This document shows, piece by piece, positions 1 through 11,691 of a DNA stretch of 64,000 bases. The notes beneath the pieces were generated by a model that was given only the letters and a program-made list of their open reading frames with translations, searched no databases and was not told the origin of the DNA. A program made the translations under genes and the position numbers. This DNA comes from Porites lobata (lineage: Eukaryota; Cnidaria; Anthozoa; Scleractinia; Poritidae), in assembly GCA_942486035.1 (NCBI GenBank), contig CALNXK010000025.1:2514501-2578500 (forward strand), read 5' to 3'. Numbering within the stretch: position 1 is the stretch's first letter; each line of letters opens with the position of its first letter.

Positions 1-214
1 AAATGCAATCAATATTGAAAGTCGATATATCTCAACTAGGCTGGTTGCCTACAAAAACGCCATATCACCCCCAACCTCGTCCAAGGGATATCCCCTTGAA
101 AAGTGGGAGGGGGGCGGGCCTTTTCCCCCTACCAATTGTCAAGAGAAATGCCCTCGGAACAAGGTTGATGTCACCTGTCATCTGTCAACCTTAATAATGG
201 GTTATTGTACTTAC

Positions 215-436
215 CAGGAATCTTCCAGGATTTGGTATAGTAATAGTCCGGAAAATTCCAGCGTTTTGACTTGGAGCTGTAAGCGATCTGGGCTGACACG
301 TTTCCATAGTGATCATGATTTCCCGCGCAGAAGTACCAAGGAGTCATGAGCGATTTGGCAGTAAACACATCCTCAAATGTTTCTTTGAATCTCTTGTCAT
401 CTACGTTTTTTACTCCAAGATGATAAAAGTTGTCAC
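215..436 (-). CDS. ACP5: ACP5-like coding exon 2
   Basis: Encodes DNFY, the KRFKETFEDVF segment and the metal-binding GNHDH, then the GNVSAQIAYS and RWNFP segments. The acceptor is CCCAAG|GT on the minus strand and the donor is CTG|GTAAGT. The exon is 222 bases long and leaves phase 1. Confidence 0.88.
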
Positions 437-2409
437 CTTGGGATTAACAGTAATATGAAGGAATTTAGGTGATTCCATGAGCCTATCGGCAACTTCATCG
501 CCATTTTTTATGTCCCTAAAATTGTCTCTTAGCGCAAAGGGTATTCATTGCGGAAAAGCGGGAGGTATGCGATCGAAACATACCCCATCCCGAAAAAAAA
601 GTAACCTTGATGAGGACAGGTAGGCCAATAATGTCGCGCTATGTGAAACTTTTATAAACAGACATCAGCGAATGCTGATGCTGGTTTGAGTGGTTTCCCT
701 ATAATCGTTACACGGAAGACGGATTTTTTGAAGTGGGGGAAGGTGGGGAGCCGACTGACGAGTGACTTGAAGTGGGGAGTAGAAAGTGGGGAGAGGGCTT
801 AATTCCCCACCCCAGTCACCTTGGCTCCGCTGCTGTCCCTTTGTGATTGTAGCCGGCGTGATAGGCGAGCGGAAAAGAAGAAAGGGCAAGAGGATCGATC
901 TTCGGCTGCGCGAGGACGCGAACGGTCTGCGAGGGAAAAGGAAAGGCCCTTCCCATTTGTTCCATTGCGAGCCCGAATTCCCCATCCCGAAATTCCTCCT
1001 TTCTCTACCCGTTTAGACTGAGTGCCTGCCAGAAAGACTATAAGGGTTGTTACAATCTTTCAGCTCACTAGACGTCTTTCAGCGATCCCAGCTATCATGA
1101 GGAAATTGGGCTAAAGCATTTAAAAAATCGTTAAGGGGGCTAGTTTTTTAGGCCTTGCTAAAGCGCAAGGAACAGGGATGAAATAGACTGAAATTTGCCC
1201 AACTTACGTTCGTGTGTTGAAATAGGAGATCATTATAAAGCCAATAAAATACACTCTTTTTTTATATAAGAATGTTGTTTTTCCGGCCCAGGTTGAATAT
1301 TCTTATTTTTCTGCCGATTTTAGGCTGAAAATATTCTTGTATTATTCTTAAATTATAGCTTATTGACATTTCCGTTTTAGAATTTATTGGGGTATGTGTA
1401 TATGTATTACATGTACCGTTCATCGAACTGTCATTAGCGTTGAACATTTTGCTATAGCTAGTGCAGGTTTTTTCGTTTTGTTGGCTAGTTTCGCTGTTCA
1501 GAGAAAGGAATAATTTTATACGGTTAAGTTAAAAACATAAAATTGTATTGTATTTACAGATGTTTCAACACACAAAATTATACCTATCCTTTTCAAAATC
1601 TCAGCCTCGGCTTTATTCTTAAAATATTCTTAAAATTTCGCAAATTTCAGCCTCAATATTCTTATAAAGTATATTCTTATAAAAAAAAAAAGAGTGTAGT
1701 GGAAACATAGGGGGTCGTTTCTGGACTTTGACTTGGGAGATCACGCGACTGTATTATAAAAGATCGCGAAAGGTCAAACACAGATTTTGATGGCAGAAAA
1801 TTTTCACCAGAGCCTTGTAATTGTCTCGAGAAGCACTGATACGTTGCCACCTTAATATACAAGTCACATGAAATACACGTGCAGACCACATATAGCTCTG
1901 AAAAAAAAATGGATTGGAATATCGTGATGATTGGCCTACAATGGCCGTTTCAGAGAGGTTAATATAAACTATGTATTAAAGACGTCACGGAGTATTTTAC
2001 GTTCTAGCTTTTCTATTAATTAATCCTATTAAATCGGTAAATAAATCAGCTGAAGTGCCTTGAAGTAGAACTCCTTTGAGGGAGTGATCTAATCGGAAAA
2101 AGTTTTTTGGCAAATCATGCATAAGTCTATTGACAACTAAGGGTGAACAGTAGATAATCATTGAATTCATTTTTACTCTGAACCTGTCAACTTACCCAGG
2201 GCAACAATAAACTGCGTTTCCAGATTTTCGGCGATTTTGCTCATGCCTTTGCTCACGGCCATCTCGAACGGAGTGGTGTATGGCTTTAATTCATTTCCTC
2301 CCCAGTCACCTAAGGCAAGGAAGCTCAGTTCACCTCCAGCAACAAACGGCACACTTGCTGAAAACGATAGCAATAGAAGCCATACCAGTGTGAAAGCTTT
2401 GGCGGCCAT
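215..2409 (-). CDS. ACP5: Tartrate-resistant acid phosphatase type 5-like, 5' part (partial, runs off left edge)
   Basis: Secreted or lysosomal purple acid phosphatase with a binuclear metal centre that hydrolyses phosphate monoesters at low pH. Two coding exons are visible, 2409-2196 and 436-215, joined by a GT-AG intron and together giving about 145 residues. The protein starts with a hydrophobic signal peptide (residues about 6-24). Metallophosphatase motifs follow: GDWGG with Asp35, GDNFY at 72-76 (its Gly codon is split across the intron) and AGNHDH at 109-114, then GNVSAQIAYS and SKRWNFP, which match vertebrate ACP5 closely by memory. A donor follows exon 2 (GTAAGT, read on the minus strand), so bases 1-214 are intron and the other exons lie left of the window. 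The start is the only ATG ahead of the signal peptide. The family assignment is secure; the exact paralogue is not. Confidence 0.88.
2196..2409 (-). CDS. ACP5: ACP5-like coding exon 1
   Basis: Encodes the start codon, the signal peptide and the first metal-binding motif GDWGG, and ends within the Gly codon of GDNFY (phase 1). The donor is CTGG|GTAAGT on the minus strand. The following intron (437-2195) holds no exon I recognise; it contains a GC-rich stretch at about 780-1000 and AT-rich filler. Confidence 0.88.
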
Positions 2410-4851
2410 GACGAACTCCGTTAATTTTTATTCTTATCACGTGAGGGTCAAAAGATCTGCCCCTGTGAATATTTCCTGCTAGCATGCAGTTAACTTGCGT
2501 AGGAGGCGTCGGCTAGCCCCGGCGGGGTACTTTAGGAATTTCGGGAAACCTATACCAGAGCTAGTTCAGCTGAATTTTCCTGCCCTATACTAGAGTAAAC
2601 TCCCCAAATCCCCACTTTCCTAGAGTAGCTAGTAGCTGTTTCCCTAGTCCCTAGTCTAGATAAAATCTTCAACCAAAATGATCTGATTCTGTTACCCTAT
2701 GAGTAAAATGATACCCTATTCTAAACCGTCAAACTCTGCCCACTAGTGTGTAGCAGACTACCTTCCCACCGGCATTTATATATCCCCCCTGTCCCAGTTA
2801 GCACGCAGAGGCATCGTAAACGCGGGTCTCTTTTCGTCCCGCCCGCCGTCACACCTTCATTTTCACCATGGCCATATTTCGAATTTAAATTTCAGCAGAT
2901 TTGTCTGTTACGTTCACGAATACTTAGAAAGGCGGCTCTCCTTTCCGTTTACGTAAAAAAAACTGAATAAAACTGGGGACTGCTGGGTAGAGTTGTGACA
3001 GGTCGTAGTATCTTTTAGGGGTTTAATTTGTTGTTGTTTAAAATGATTGCCATACCTTTATATAATTTGTTGTAGTTGAATTGGTATCTCTTAGGGATGG
3101 AAATGAATTCGGGTAACGTTCATAAAAGAAGATTCTGGTACTTTTATAAGAGAGTCCCCGCCCCAGTGTGCTTATACAGTAAAAAGTACAAGGAGGAAAC
3201 GTATACCAAGAAAAAGTGCACAAATAAAATGCATACAAATAAAACGTACACACTGAAAGAAAAAGTACATACGTAAAATGGATAACATATACGGAGAGAG
3301 TGAGAGACAGCGATGCGACAATTGCGATCATTACAGAGAAAACGCCATGTAAGAAACGCTAATGCGATAGTACGTTGATCGCCCGTAGCCTGCATAACAG
3401 GCGCTTGAGTGCCAAGCGAGGCGAACGCGGGATTTCCCGCGAAGTGCGAGACAAGCGATTCGCGCGAAATGCCGCGTTCATCTCGCTTGGCTCATAAAGC
3501 GCCAGAAATCGAATTAGAGCAGCTTTCGCGATCAAGGGAAACGTATGGCAATGACGAAAATAAATCGTGATACAACAAAGGCGAGAAGGTTCAGACGATG
3601 GCGATCGCTCATTGAGGACATTGAGAAATCATGACGTGACAATCTCACACCAATCACACCACAAAATCACGAGTTCAAAAAAACAATTAAACTTAACGGC
3701 TTAGGAAACAAAACTTTACTTGAACGGGTTCAAAAGGTCATTTGTGATTGGTGGAGACTGTTCCTAGTGATCGTAAATGATTGCGAAAATTTGAAGGCGG
3801 CTTTTGAACGTCAGAATTCTCCTTTTGTTCAATCGAGATCGAAAATTGCGATTTAAATCGAGAAATCGTGGAGGAGAAATGGCGATACACATTTGTGATC
3901 GGGATAGAGATTTCGCGATAGAACAATCGAGATAACAATCAAGCTACATAAATCAGCTAGGACGTAGCTTGAGGCTAGTTGTTATGTCAGAGGAGGTTGG
4001 ACAGAAGTTTGGAAAGATTCACGGGAGCAATATCGACCAATCACGACTGAGAAAAGCCATCTTGTTGCAGACCGTGAGATGAGTATGTTGTTTCATCAAA
4101 TAACTAAGATAGTACGCGCGCTCTGATTGGCCGAGAGGAGTGTTTGCATGAGAGTATGTAAACATATATGGTTGTAGCGTCAAGATGCTTTGCTTTTCGC
4201 GCTCTAATCACGCAAGCACGAATTTGAAAAAGGTTTTGATGTCAAAACTCAACAAGTTTACTTTATTTACCCATTCCTTCTTCGGCTGAAACTTGGAAAA
4301 TCGTTACAAAGAAGGTGTGTCAATTTTTTTTCGCTTAAGCTGACATTTTAAGCGAGAAAAACCCGTATTTTGGAGGCATCTTTTTTGCAAAACAAAGACT
4401 GATTACGCGTACAAGCTTCGTGTACAAGACTTCGCAACTGGTAAGAATTTCTCTTTTAATCAATGCGCTAAACAACGTTTTCTATTGCTTAAATGTCGTC
4501 TTCTTGGCAACCGCGCGCTCGGGCTAGAGTCACGCGTGAGGACGGGGAGCACTGCGTGACTCCAGTCCGAGCGGCTGAGAAGGAGACTAGTTGTTATGGG
4601 GATTTTGTTAATTTGCAAATGGAGCACGACTTACTAAATTTTTCAAACGAAAGCCGAGGCATCTTTAGTTAGCTCCTTTTTAAAGTACTTATTATTTACT
4701 TATTGTCAGACAATTGTTAGTGAGTAATTCATCTGGCGAACAAAGTTATGGCTTTTTTTATTAACTCTCGTTTCTCTTCCTTATGATCATTAATCTCAAA
4801 ACTTTGCTTCAAATTCTGACAGTTTCCAGAGGTTTTGACACCTTCCAAGTA
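2410..4851. other. Intergenic region between ACP5-like and G-gamma genes
   Basis: I see no coding gene here. The left end should hold the 5' UTR and promoter of the ACP5-like gene, but no clear TATA box or initiator can be called. One foldback element sits at 3400-3503. The short ORFs in the region (for example 3038-3395 on the minus strand) are low-complexity Phe, Tyr and Cys strings and look fortuitous. Confidence 0.5.
3400..3503. repeat. Short foldback (MITE-like) element
   Basis: Two arms of about 40 bases form an imperfect inverted repeat: the left begins GGCGCTTGAGTGCCAAGCGA and the right ends TCGCTTGGCTCATAAAGCGCC. It is GC-rich against AT-rich flanks. I cannot identify a target duplication. 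Confidence 0.55.
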
Positions 4852-5082
4852 TTACATAACCTTGCATGATGAACCTTCCTTGTATGGATCGTTCCCAGCT
4901 GGCTTTCGCGCAGATCCCTTCGCGCATGACAAAAGATAGTCCTCACTGGCGTGTCGTTTGCAGTGGTACACAAGGTCAGCGCACACCTCTGACATCCTTG
5001 CTCGCTTGATGTCCTTCTCTCTCATTAGCTGAGCTATTTCTCTCTTAAGTGACAGCTTTACCATGGAGTCACTCGATGCCAT
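4852..5082 (-). CDS. Heterotrimeric G-protein gamma subunit, 76 aa
   Basis: Small subunit that pairs with G-beta as a coiled coil and anchors the dimer to the membrane through a C-terminal prenyl group. The ORF shows the G-gamma layout: an N-terminal helix (VKLSLKREIAQLMREKDIKR), a second helix (RARMSEVCADLVYHCKRH), the acidic SEDYLL segment, NDPYKEG in place of the usual NPF motif, and the C-terminal CaaX box CKVM followed by the stop. Length is normal for the family (about 70-75). The whole CDS lies in one exon. A polypyrimidine tract and CAG acceptor lie 4 bases upstream of the ATG, so a non-coding 5' exon is likely. Met in the last position favours farnesylation over geranylgeranylation, by general CaaX rules. 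The orthology to a numbered vertebrate GNG gene is unclear. Confidence 0.85.
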   Translation of the reverse strand: MASSDSMVKLSLKREIAQLMREKDIKRARMSEVCADLVYHCKRHASEDYLLSCAKGSARKPAGNDPYKEGSSCKVM

Positions 5083-5100
5083 GTCGCTGAAAAAAAAAAT
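5083..5100 (-). promoter_or_regulatory. Probable 3' splice site in the G-gamma 5' UTR
   Basis: Read on the minus strand, a run of ten T is followed by CAG, then CGAC and the start codon. This looks like an acceptor joining an upstream non-coding exon 4 bases before the ATG. I could not place that exon. Confidence 0.55.
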
Positions 5101-7536
5101 AGCACCGAGATTTTAGATCTGATTTATACACTCAAACCTAAGCGCGCTCTCCAAAAGTCAGAACTGGCCGGCCAGACCACTCATTTGAGAAAATGAAAGA
5201 GTAGTCTCTTCTCTGATACTTACTAAAAGCCATTGTTGCCGTAGTGGTACATACCAGTTAGAAATGTACTGATGATCTGGTTGGAAAGTCCTGACTAACA
5301 GTGAAATTCTCCCCAAGACAGTAATTGTATGAAGGGGACAAAGTAAGTTTGACTGTCTGAGATCCTGTCACTTCCAAAGAAAAATAACTACGTACAGTTG
5401 AACCTTTCCACAACATACACCCCGTTAGTGGACTTTCGATTGTATTCAACCACCTGTCTAGCGCCACCAACCTTTATTTTAATTTTACATGCAGGCCCAG
5501 TATCACTGCGGAATTGTGTTGCTCAACGAGGATCTGGCTCGGGCACTAGGTGTGAACATAGTGTAAAGATACTTCTACACTTGGTACCAGGGCATGGTGC
5601 CCGAGTACGTCACTCGCTCCGTCCTATCGCTTTTCATATGCAGCAGTTCTCCCCACCGTAGAATTCAGGCAAAGTGCCGATGTCCATGACATGGTTGAGA
5701 CATTGTACTCGGGCACTAAACTGGGCGTGTGCACACGTTACACGCTCGTAGTTATTCAGATCCAGGAATTTTGAAGAAAACGAACGGGTAACAAGTAGAA
5801 TTTCAAAAAAATATTGGAATAAATTATGTTTAAACCTTCAAGGTTGTCTAGAATCTTATTACTACAAAAGCCGAGAATTATAACTAAAACTGAGTTATCA
5901 AGAAAAGAAAAATGATTTTAATGAAATCAAATAACTCTATGTTTAGCTTTTATCATAAAATACTTCCAATAAATTTACTCAGCTTTTTTTTGGAAACGGT
6001 TTCCACTAAATAAATAGCTATTATTTACTCGTCAGGCACCTGCTGTCATGTAAAACGGAACCAATTAAAATATAAAGATATGGGATGGCATCGACAAAAA
6101 TACAAAAGTCAAGTGTCAAGTCTGTTTCTCTTTTTAAAAAAAGCATACTAAAGGACACATTTTCAACCTAGAAACGTTAACAGCAGTGGAAACTTCGAAA
6201 GTTGAAAAACCGAGGAAGAGTCTTTTGAAGCGTCTCGGACTGGTTTTCTTTCTGCCCATATCTTTAAACAAAAGTCAATAGATGCTTTTATACCACCGTC
6301 CTGTACCCTTCAAGGAATTCATTACTCCACATTAATGCTAATTCATCATGTGCAAATTAGCAAACACTGGCTCAAAAACAGTGAACGGACCAGACCCAGT
6401 TGGTATCAAACAACGACCACACCTAACTATATCTGTTTAGATATTTTCATGGGAAAGTTAATTTGAGATTAACTTCCTAACCAGCAAAAAAAAACTTGGA
6501 AAAAGCAATCTTAAAAGAAATTGTAATGATTTTAATTGAGATAACTTCGATTAAACTTTCTATTTGACGCGTTTAGCCTTCAGTTTCGGGCCTGTTGATC
6601 AAGAATTCACGGAGCAGAAAACAATGACTTTGCAAACAAAAAAAGCTTTCCAACTTCATTTTGCCACAACGCGAATAAGTAAGTTTGTAAGTTTCCTTTA
6701 TAAGTTCGTCCCATTACAATCCGTTTTCTTATCCATCCCATTATTATTATTTTTTCGAGATTTAGAACACTTTATCGGCCAGAAACAATAGCTTTCTATT
6801 TTGGCTGTTCAAGTCTCGAAATCATGTTAAAAAAGTCATGAGCCCCGAGCGAGACCAACCCTTTTCAACAAACAGCTAGCCAATTTTTGGCACTACCCGG
6901 ATAAAATTCTTCATGCGGTACGCGGTTACATAAAAGAAAACAAAACTGCCCTCAAGAAAGCTTGTGCTTTTTTTATATTATACCCGATAGAATATCAAAA
7001 CGTTCCTCTCGTTCAGTTGTCATAATTTCCAATCTTTCACCTGTCCTTTACTCTTACAATATTAACAACATTTATCTTAAGCTTTTACATAACATTTTGC
7101 TTTCTGATAACGGTTGAAACAACCCAGTCGTTAAATAGCAATTAAGTGCAAATGATGCCTTTTAATATCCAGTCGAGCGTGTATTTAAATCGATCAGTTA
7201 AAACAACTACTCGAAACTACAAAGCTGAAAAAAATTTCCTGGATTAAAAAAAAAATAACCATATTTTCTTACCTGTTTCTCGACTAAACCTCTTCTTTCT
7301 TCGCCAAAATTAGGTAAGTTCTTTCCGTCCTTATGGTCTCCTGTTCCGCCGTGAATGTCGAAAGATACAGTACAGTGGAATTTTTTTTCTTAGCTTGTCA
7401 ATCATCCTTCTGAAAGCACTTTTCTAATTGGCTATCGGCGTTCGTAAAGCAGCTAAAACATTCCCATGATTCTTCAGGTTCAACTCTGCGGGCATTCCAA
7501 TGCTATTAAAGTCTCACCGCTGAGTATTTTCAAGTA

Positions 7537-7790
7537 ACACTGCACGAAAAATTTGATTAATTAACACCAAATTTACTCAGCGAAAATTTGGTGCAAAAAA
7601 AATTAACTAAGGTTAAATAAAGAGCAAAGATGATAAATACCGTATTTGCCCTGAAATTTGCAACCCCATGTAAACTAGCAAGCAAATGCAGTATTTACCA
7701 TATTTGCTTTCGATTTCCCCCTAGTTTGCACTTTTTTGCACCATATTTGCACCGAGTAAATTTGTGTAAATCCAATTTTTCGTGCTGTGT
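7537..7790. mobile_element. TIR element (MITE-like)
   Basis: The ends ACACTGCACGAAAAAT and ATTTTTCGTGCTGTGT are inverted copies with one mismatch. Inner arms containing AATTTACTC and GAGTAAATT extend the symmetry. The length is 254 bases and no coding capacity is seen. No convincing target duplication was found. Confidence 0.55.
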
Positions 7791-7859
7791 AACAAAGGTG
7801 GGTGAGCTTCATTTATCTTACTAATTAATGGTAGTAAAATAACTGGGAGTGAAGATGAG

Positions 7860-8045
7860 CGAAGTTTGACTAGAGTAAATTAGTAAATAACTTGAATGAC
7901 TTAAATGAATTAATGAATAGGTAAGTGACTGTAATAAGTAAGTGAGAGAGTGGACGAATGAATTGAAAGAATGGATGAAAAAGTTAAATTAAAATGAGCG
8001 AAAAAATTAAATTAAATGAGCGAATGAACGAACGAAATGAATACG
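7860..8045. repeat. Low-complexity GAAT/TGAA-rich region
   Basis: Degenerate short-period repeats of AATGA, GAATG and AAATTAAAT type. It looks like an old decayed minisatellite and has no coding potential. Confidence 0.5.
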
Positions 8046-8140
8046 CCTTAATTGGGCGCAGTAACAGGCGCATGTATCCGAGGGAATATGAATATTTGGG
8101 GGGTTGTAGGGGAGAGAGGGGAAAGGTAGGGTGGGCTTAA

Positions 8141-8260
8141 TATTCCGCCCAACCATCCGGGTAGTGCTGCAAATTTATAGGCAAAAGCACAATGGAAGAG
8201 TTGTTAGCCAATGAGAAAGAGTCTGACGTTTTGGTTTAACCAATCGTGACGAGTTTCTTC
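8141..8260. repeat. Dispersed repeat, copy 1 (CGCCCAACCATCCGGG family)
   Basis: Contains CGCCCAACCATCCGGGTAGT and GCCAATGAG, recognisable again at 41829-41945 and 43628-43740 in DYNC2H1 intron 33. Three copies on the same strand indicate a transposon-derived family. Confidence 0.6.
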
Positions 8261-9262
8261 TCCTTGAATACTTCATGTAAGAAAAACAAAATGGTTCTTA
8301 CTCATTGCTATGTTTGAATGATTTATAATATTCAATCAAAGGGTGTATTTAAAGAAATATAATTATAAAAAATCCGGTGGCGCTTCTTGCACTGATTTAA
8401 ACAACGCATTGGTCGTTGGTGAAAAGCTCTCTGATAATTTTCTAACAGTACGGTTTATTCAGCAATTGCACTGATAACTTCAAACCACCGGTTTAAACAA
8501 ATGATAACCAGACAACAACTTTAATCCATTTTTTCTTTTAACAGACAGACAAGTAGTTATTTTTGAAAATTGTTTTGAGCGCAAACTATTAGATAAAAAA
8601 GAATTGAGCGCGCTTTCACATAAGGGAGATACTATGTCATCTATGTGCAAAAAAGCCAGCTGGGTAGATCAGACTGACCGTTCACTCTATGGTTGATTTC
8701 CGACCTGACTTTTTACCTTGGGTTTGGACTGAAATAATTAAAACTTAAAACAACAACAAGAGCCAACACATCGCAAAAGGTAGGGTTCATTCCCCATCAA
8801 GCCCAAAGTTGTTCTTGTTGTTTATCAAATTCTTAGGCGGTTGATGATTTAACTGCGCAGATCACGTACACTTTCCTATGTCTTACATATTCACAATTTT
8901 ATCTAGTATCAGCATAGTAGTTCCTAACTAATTTTAAGAAAGTACTTCATCAACAAATAGCACGGATACTGTATGAAGCTTCTTTGGCTCTAATAGGAGC
9001 TATAAAACACAACGTAAACAGTAAAAATAAGACTTAACAATGATTATTTATTTGTCAGCGTATTTATGCTAACAATAACGTTACAGATTTGAGAAGGAGA
9101 CAAATAAACAATAAAATTGTTGTGCAGCTTTTGTGTAAAGCAAACAATAATCAGAATAATTGTGCATATGTTTGGCATGACTCAAGGACTTTTGAAACTA
9201 AAAAATGTTTATTCACAAGCACGTTTACGTCACTAACGTAGGGAAGTAGAATTAATGAAATG

Positions 9263-9408
9263 TTACACGAGACGATTCGCAACGACGATTTTTAGAGTAA
9301 CACAGCGTTGAAACATTGTTGGGACATTGTTTCAAGTAGTTAAACATTGTTCCACCATTGCAACACTGTGCTGCGCTAAAAATGGTCGTTGCGAATCGTC
9401 CCGTGTAA
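9263..9408. mobile_element. Foldback MITE-like element
   Basis: Near-perfect inverted arms: the left starts TTACACGAGACGATTCGC and the right ends GCGAATCGTCCCGTGTAA. Both arms continue through AACGACGATTTTTAG and CTAAAAATGGTCGTT. The centre holds AACATTGTT repeats. It is 146 bases long and non-coding. Confidence 0.65.
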
Positions 9409-9568
9409 TATCACCTAAAAACTACAGCGCATCAATTCACTAACGGGATGATTCAATTCAGCGCCTCGATAACCAGACACGTCTAGGGAGCTTTATCAAA
9501 CCGTAAGCATGGTTTATTTTTTATTTCAGCCTGCCCCACTGACGTTGTTTTTGCCTTGGTAAGCGTTG

Positions 9569-9667
9569 GTAGTTTGCTACACAGCCGTTTTTGGTGTCGT
9601 CACGCAACGCTCCTCCCCACAAGGAGCGTTGTGTGACGACACTAAAAACGGCTGTGCAGCAGACTAC
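9569..9667. mobile_element. Foldback element, full copy
   Basis: Arms of about 45 bases: the left contains CACAGCCGTTTTTGGTGTCG and ACGCAACGCTCCT, and the right is its complement, separated by a CCCCACA loop. A shortened copy lies in DYNC2H1 intron 35 at 46092-46165. Confidence 0.65.
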
Positions 9668-10001
9668 TGCGAGGGAGGCTAGTTTTATTTCATTCTAGGT
9701 ATTCGAGTACGAACCTCTGGAGCTAGGGTACACTAAGGTAAAAACCAGTCGATAAAATACAGAGCACGGTGGTCATTTTAACGTTACAATGAAACCATTA
9801 ATCCAATGCAGGAGCCTATTGATAGGCTCCTGACCAATGTAGCCTGATCAAACCTACACATGAAAATAACACCCTAGAAGAGTCAGGAAAGGCGCTGCTT
9901 ACTAAGTCACAATCAAACCACAAAATAGAAAAGCGATGTTCCATAACACAACAATTTAACAGGGAGCGCGATACTGAGGACTCGACGACGCGAAGGCAAC
10001 G

Positions 10002-10151
10002 CAGGGGCGGATCCAGGATTTTTTTTAGAAGGGGGTGCACTCGTCTCTTGCTGTACTTCAACACTAATAAACCACATAGTTTTTTTTCGCAGAATACCAG
10101 TTGTATTAGAAAACCGCAGGTCATCTTTAGGGGGGGCAAGATCCGCCCCTG
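10002..10151. mobile_element. CAGGGGCGG-TIR MITE with 5-bp target duplication
   Basis: The ends CAGGGGCGGATCC and GATCCGCCCCTG are inverted repeats. The flanks CAACG at 9997-10001 and CAACG at 10152-10156 are a candidate 5-bp target duplication. At 150 bases it is non-autonomous. CAGGG ends are typical of hAT elements, and a 5-bp duplication would fit the hAT5 subgroup (inference). ORFs crossing it on both strands are fortuitous. Confidence 0.7.
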
Positions 10152-10499
10152 CAACGGCGAGAACGTAAAAAACAACAAAAGGTGTAGTAGGCAAAACAAC
10201 AACTTTGCACATGCATCTCACTATTTTGGACATTTCTTTGCCGTTTTTGCACGACTACAAAGAGAAATTGCCTAATTTTACTTTTTAGGGAGGACGTAAA
10301 CAAGCGACGACGATACTTTATTCTCTTTCTGAAACTTGAATATGGTTCTTAGAAATTCAACTCCAGGACGGTTCACCTACATTTGACAAAGTGAGTTGGA
10401 ACAATCGCGATAAAGACCGAAAGAACGCAAATTCATTTTTGAAGCGACGGCTTCGCTGCAGTCGCGTCGTCCGATCGTAAAGTCCCTATTAACGTGGAA

Positions 10500-11395
10500 G
10501 TCACTCCTTTAGGGACCAGTCATAATTTAAGTTGGAGGGGAGGGGGGGAGGATTGGGTTCTTCAATTTTTTTTGGATGGAGTATGGGGTTCCTTAAAATG
10601 CCAAAAGATGACCTTGGGGGGTCTTCAAGTTTCTTTTAAGTAGCATCCCTACTGAGCAGCATGATGTTTGAGTATTAAAGGACCTGATTTTGATTCAGTT
10701 TTACACAAAGTCCTATATTCTGTAATACTAAAACAATTTAATCAGCATTTTTACAAAAAGATTTAATGGTCAAATAGTAGGTGCATCAACACAGCATCCA
10801 TTATTGTGTAACACTGAAACAATTTCATCGGCATTTTAACAAATGATTACATGCATGAAGTCATGTTATGCAATCTCACTATCCGAATCATTATTTGTAG
10901 ATGAGGTTGATGCGGACTCACTGTCTGTGTCACCGTCAAGTTTTTCGCTATTAGAGCATGTACTGCTCATATAAAAAGCAGTAAGCTTTGGCTGATTATC
11001 TTCTTTCTTCCTTGAAGCGGTCCTGTCGGCCTCTCACCTTTCGATGGCTTGTCTTATCTCAATTATAACACAATCACTGATATATCCTTGCTCTATAAGC
11101 TGTTTGAGAGGCTCTAGGTGAAATCTCTTTCTCAGTTTAGTGTGAAGTGCTTCTCTGTTGTTAGTTGGCACATTCGGAAGTGACAGTGAGTAAGAACGGT
11201 AAAGTAAAGAAAATGTTATTTGTTATTACCATTTGGGTATTATGTATAAGAAAGGGGGGCCCTTAAATCTTTTAACATGATTGAAGGGGGGGGGGTACCT
11301 AAAAAACATGGGTGCTATTAGTGGGGGTCTGGAAAAAATTTGGAATAAAAAACAATTTCTCCTCCACCCCCCAACTTAAATTATGACTGGTCCCT
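10500..11395. mobile_element. Harbinger-like TIR element
   Basis: Long TIRs: the left is GGGACCAGTCATAATTTAAG and the right ends TTAAATTATGACTGGTCCC, continuing through G-rich and C-rich inner arms. TTA occurs just outside both ends, matching the 3-bp TWA duplication of PIF/Harbinger elements. The interior carries a broken minus-strand ORF. The right end lies about 300 bases before the DYNC2H1 start codon. Confidence 0.6.
10865..11199 (-). pseudogene. Broken ORF inside the Harbinger-like element
   Basis: The minus strand reads about 110 residues in one frame: a basic helical part (LRKRFHLEPLKQLIEQGYIS), then REALHTK-type charged sequence and a Ser/Asp/Glu-rich tail ending SDSEIA and a stop. 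One in-frame TGA interrupts it after RQAIER. I do not recognise the family. It is probably a transposon-encoded accessory protein or a captured fragment. Confidence 0.4.
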
Positions 11396-11691
11396 TAATG
11401 GCATGTCCTTTCTGAGGTGACTGTGAGTTTGTCGGCTAGGTGGTCCCCAGACCCCCAGCTTCCTTGATTCAAAAACCCCAAGGCGCTCGTCCTAGTCCTT
11501 CTCTCACGCCGAAATGTTTTTTCCTGACCGAAGTGTCGACTGAACTGCCTTCCGAAGTGAGCAGAAGTGAACATTGCAAGCATTTGCAAATAATTTTGCT
11601 AGTTTTTTGAGATGAACTCTGTGATTGTTGACTCCTAGTGGTTTTAACACATCCTTTTAACATGAGAGATACTAGCTAGCAAAATAGAAAC

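Larger units (their letters stand above)
5089..11691. other. Intergenic region upstream of DYNC2H1
   Basis: About 6.6 kb with no host coding gene that I can support. It holds MITE-like or TIR elements at 7537-7790, 9263-9408, 9569-9667, 10002-10151 and 10500-11395, a GAAT/TGAA-rich low-complexity stretch (about 7860-8045) and a dispersed repeat at 8141-8260 that recurs in intron 33. The rest is AT-rich filler. The 5' UTR of DYNC2H1 presumably lies just before 11692; no TATA box is evident. Confidence 0.55.

Noticed and set aside
785..835. Minus-strand GDWGGEL-like reading in the ACP5 intron, echoing exon 1
   Set aside because: About 27 bases resemble the GDWGG segment of exon 1, but nothing around it matches and there are no splice sites; most likely chance.
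2746..3395. Short ORFs on both strands with Phe/Tyr/Cys-rich composition
   Set aside because: Low complexity, no splice context, no family resemblance.
9816..10275. Overlapping ORFs of 75-128 residues on both strands
   Set aside because: They cross the CAGGGGCGG MITE and show no domain pattern.
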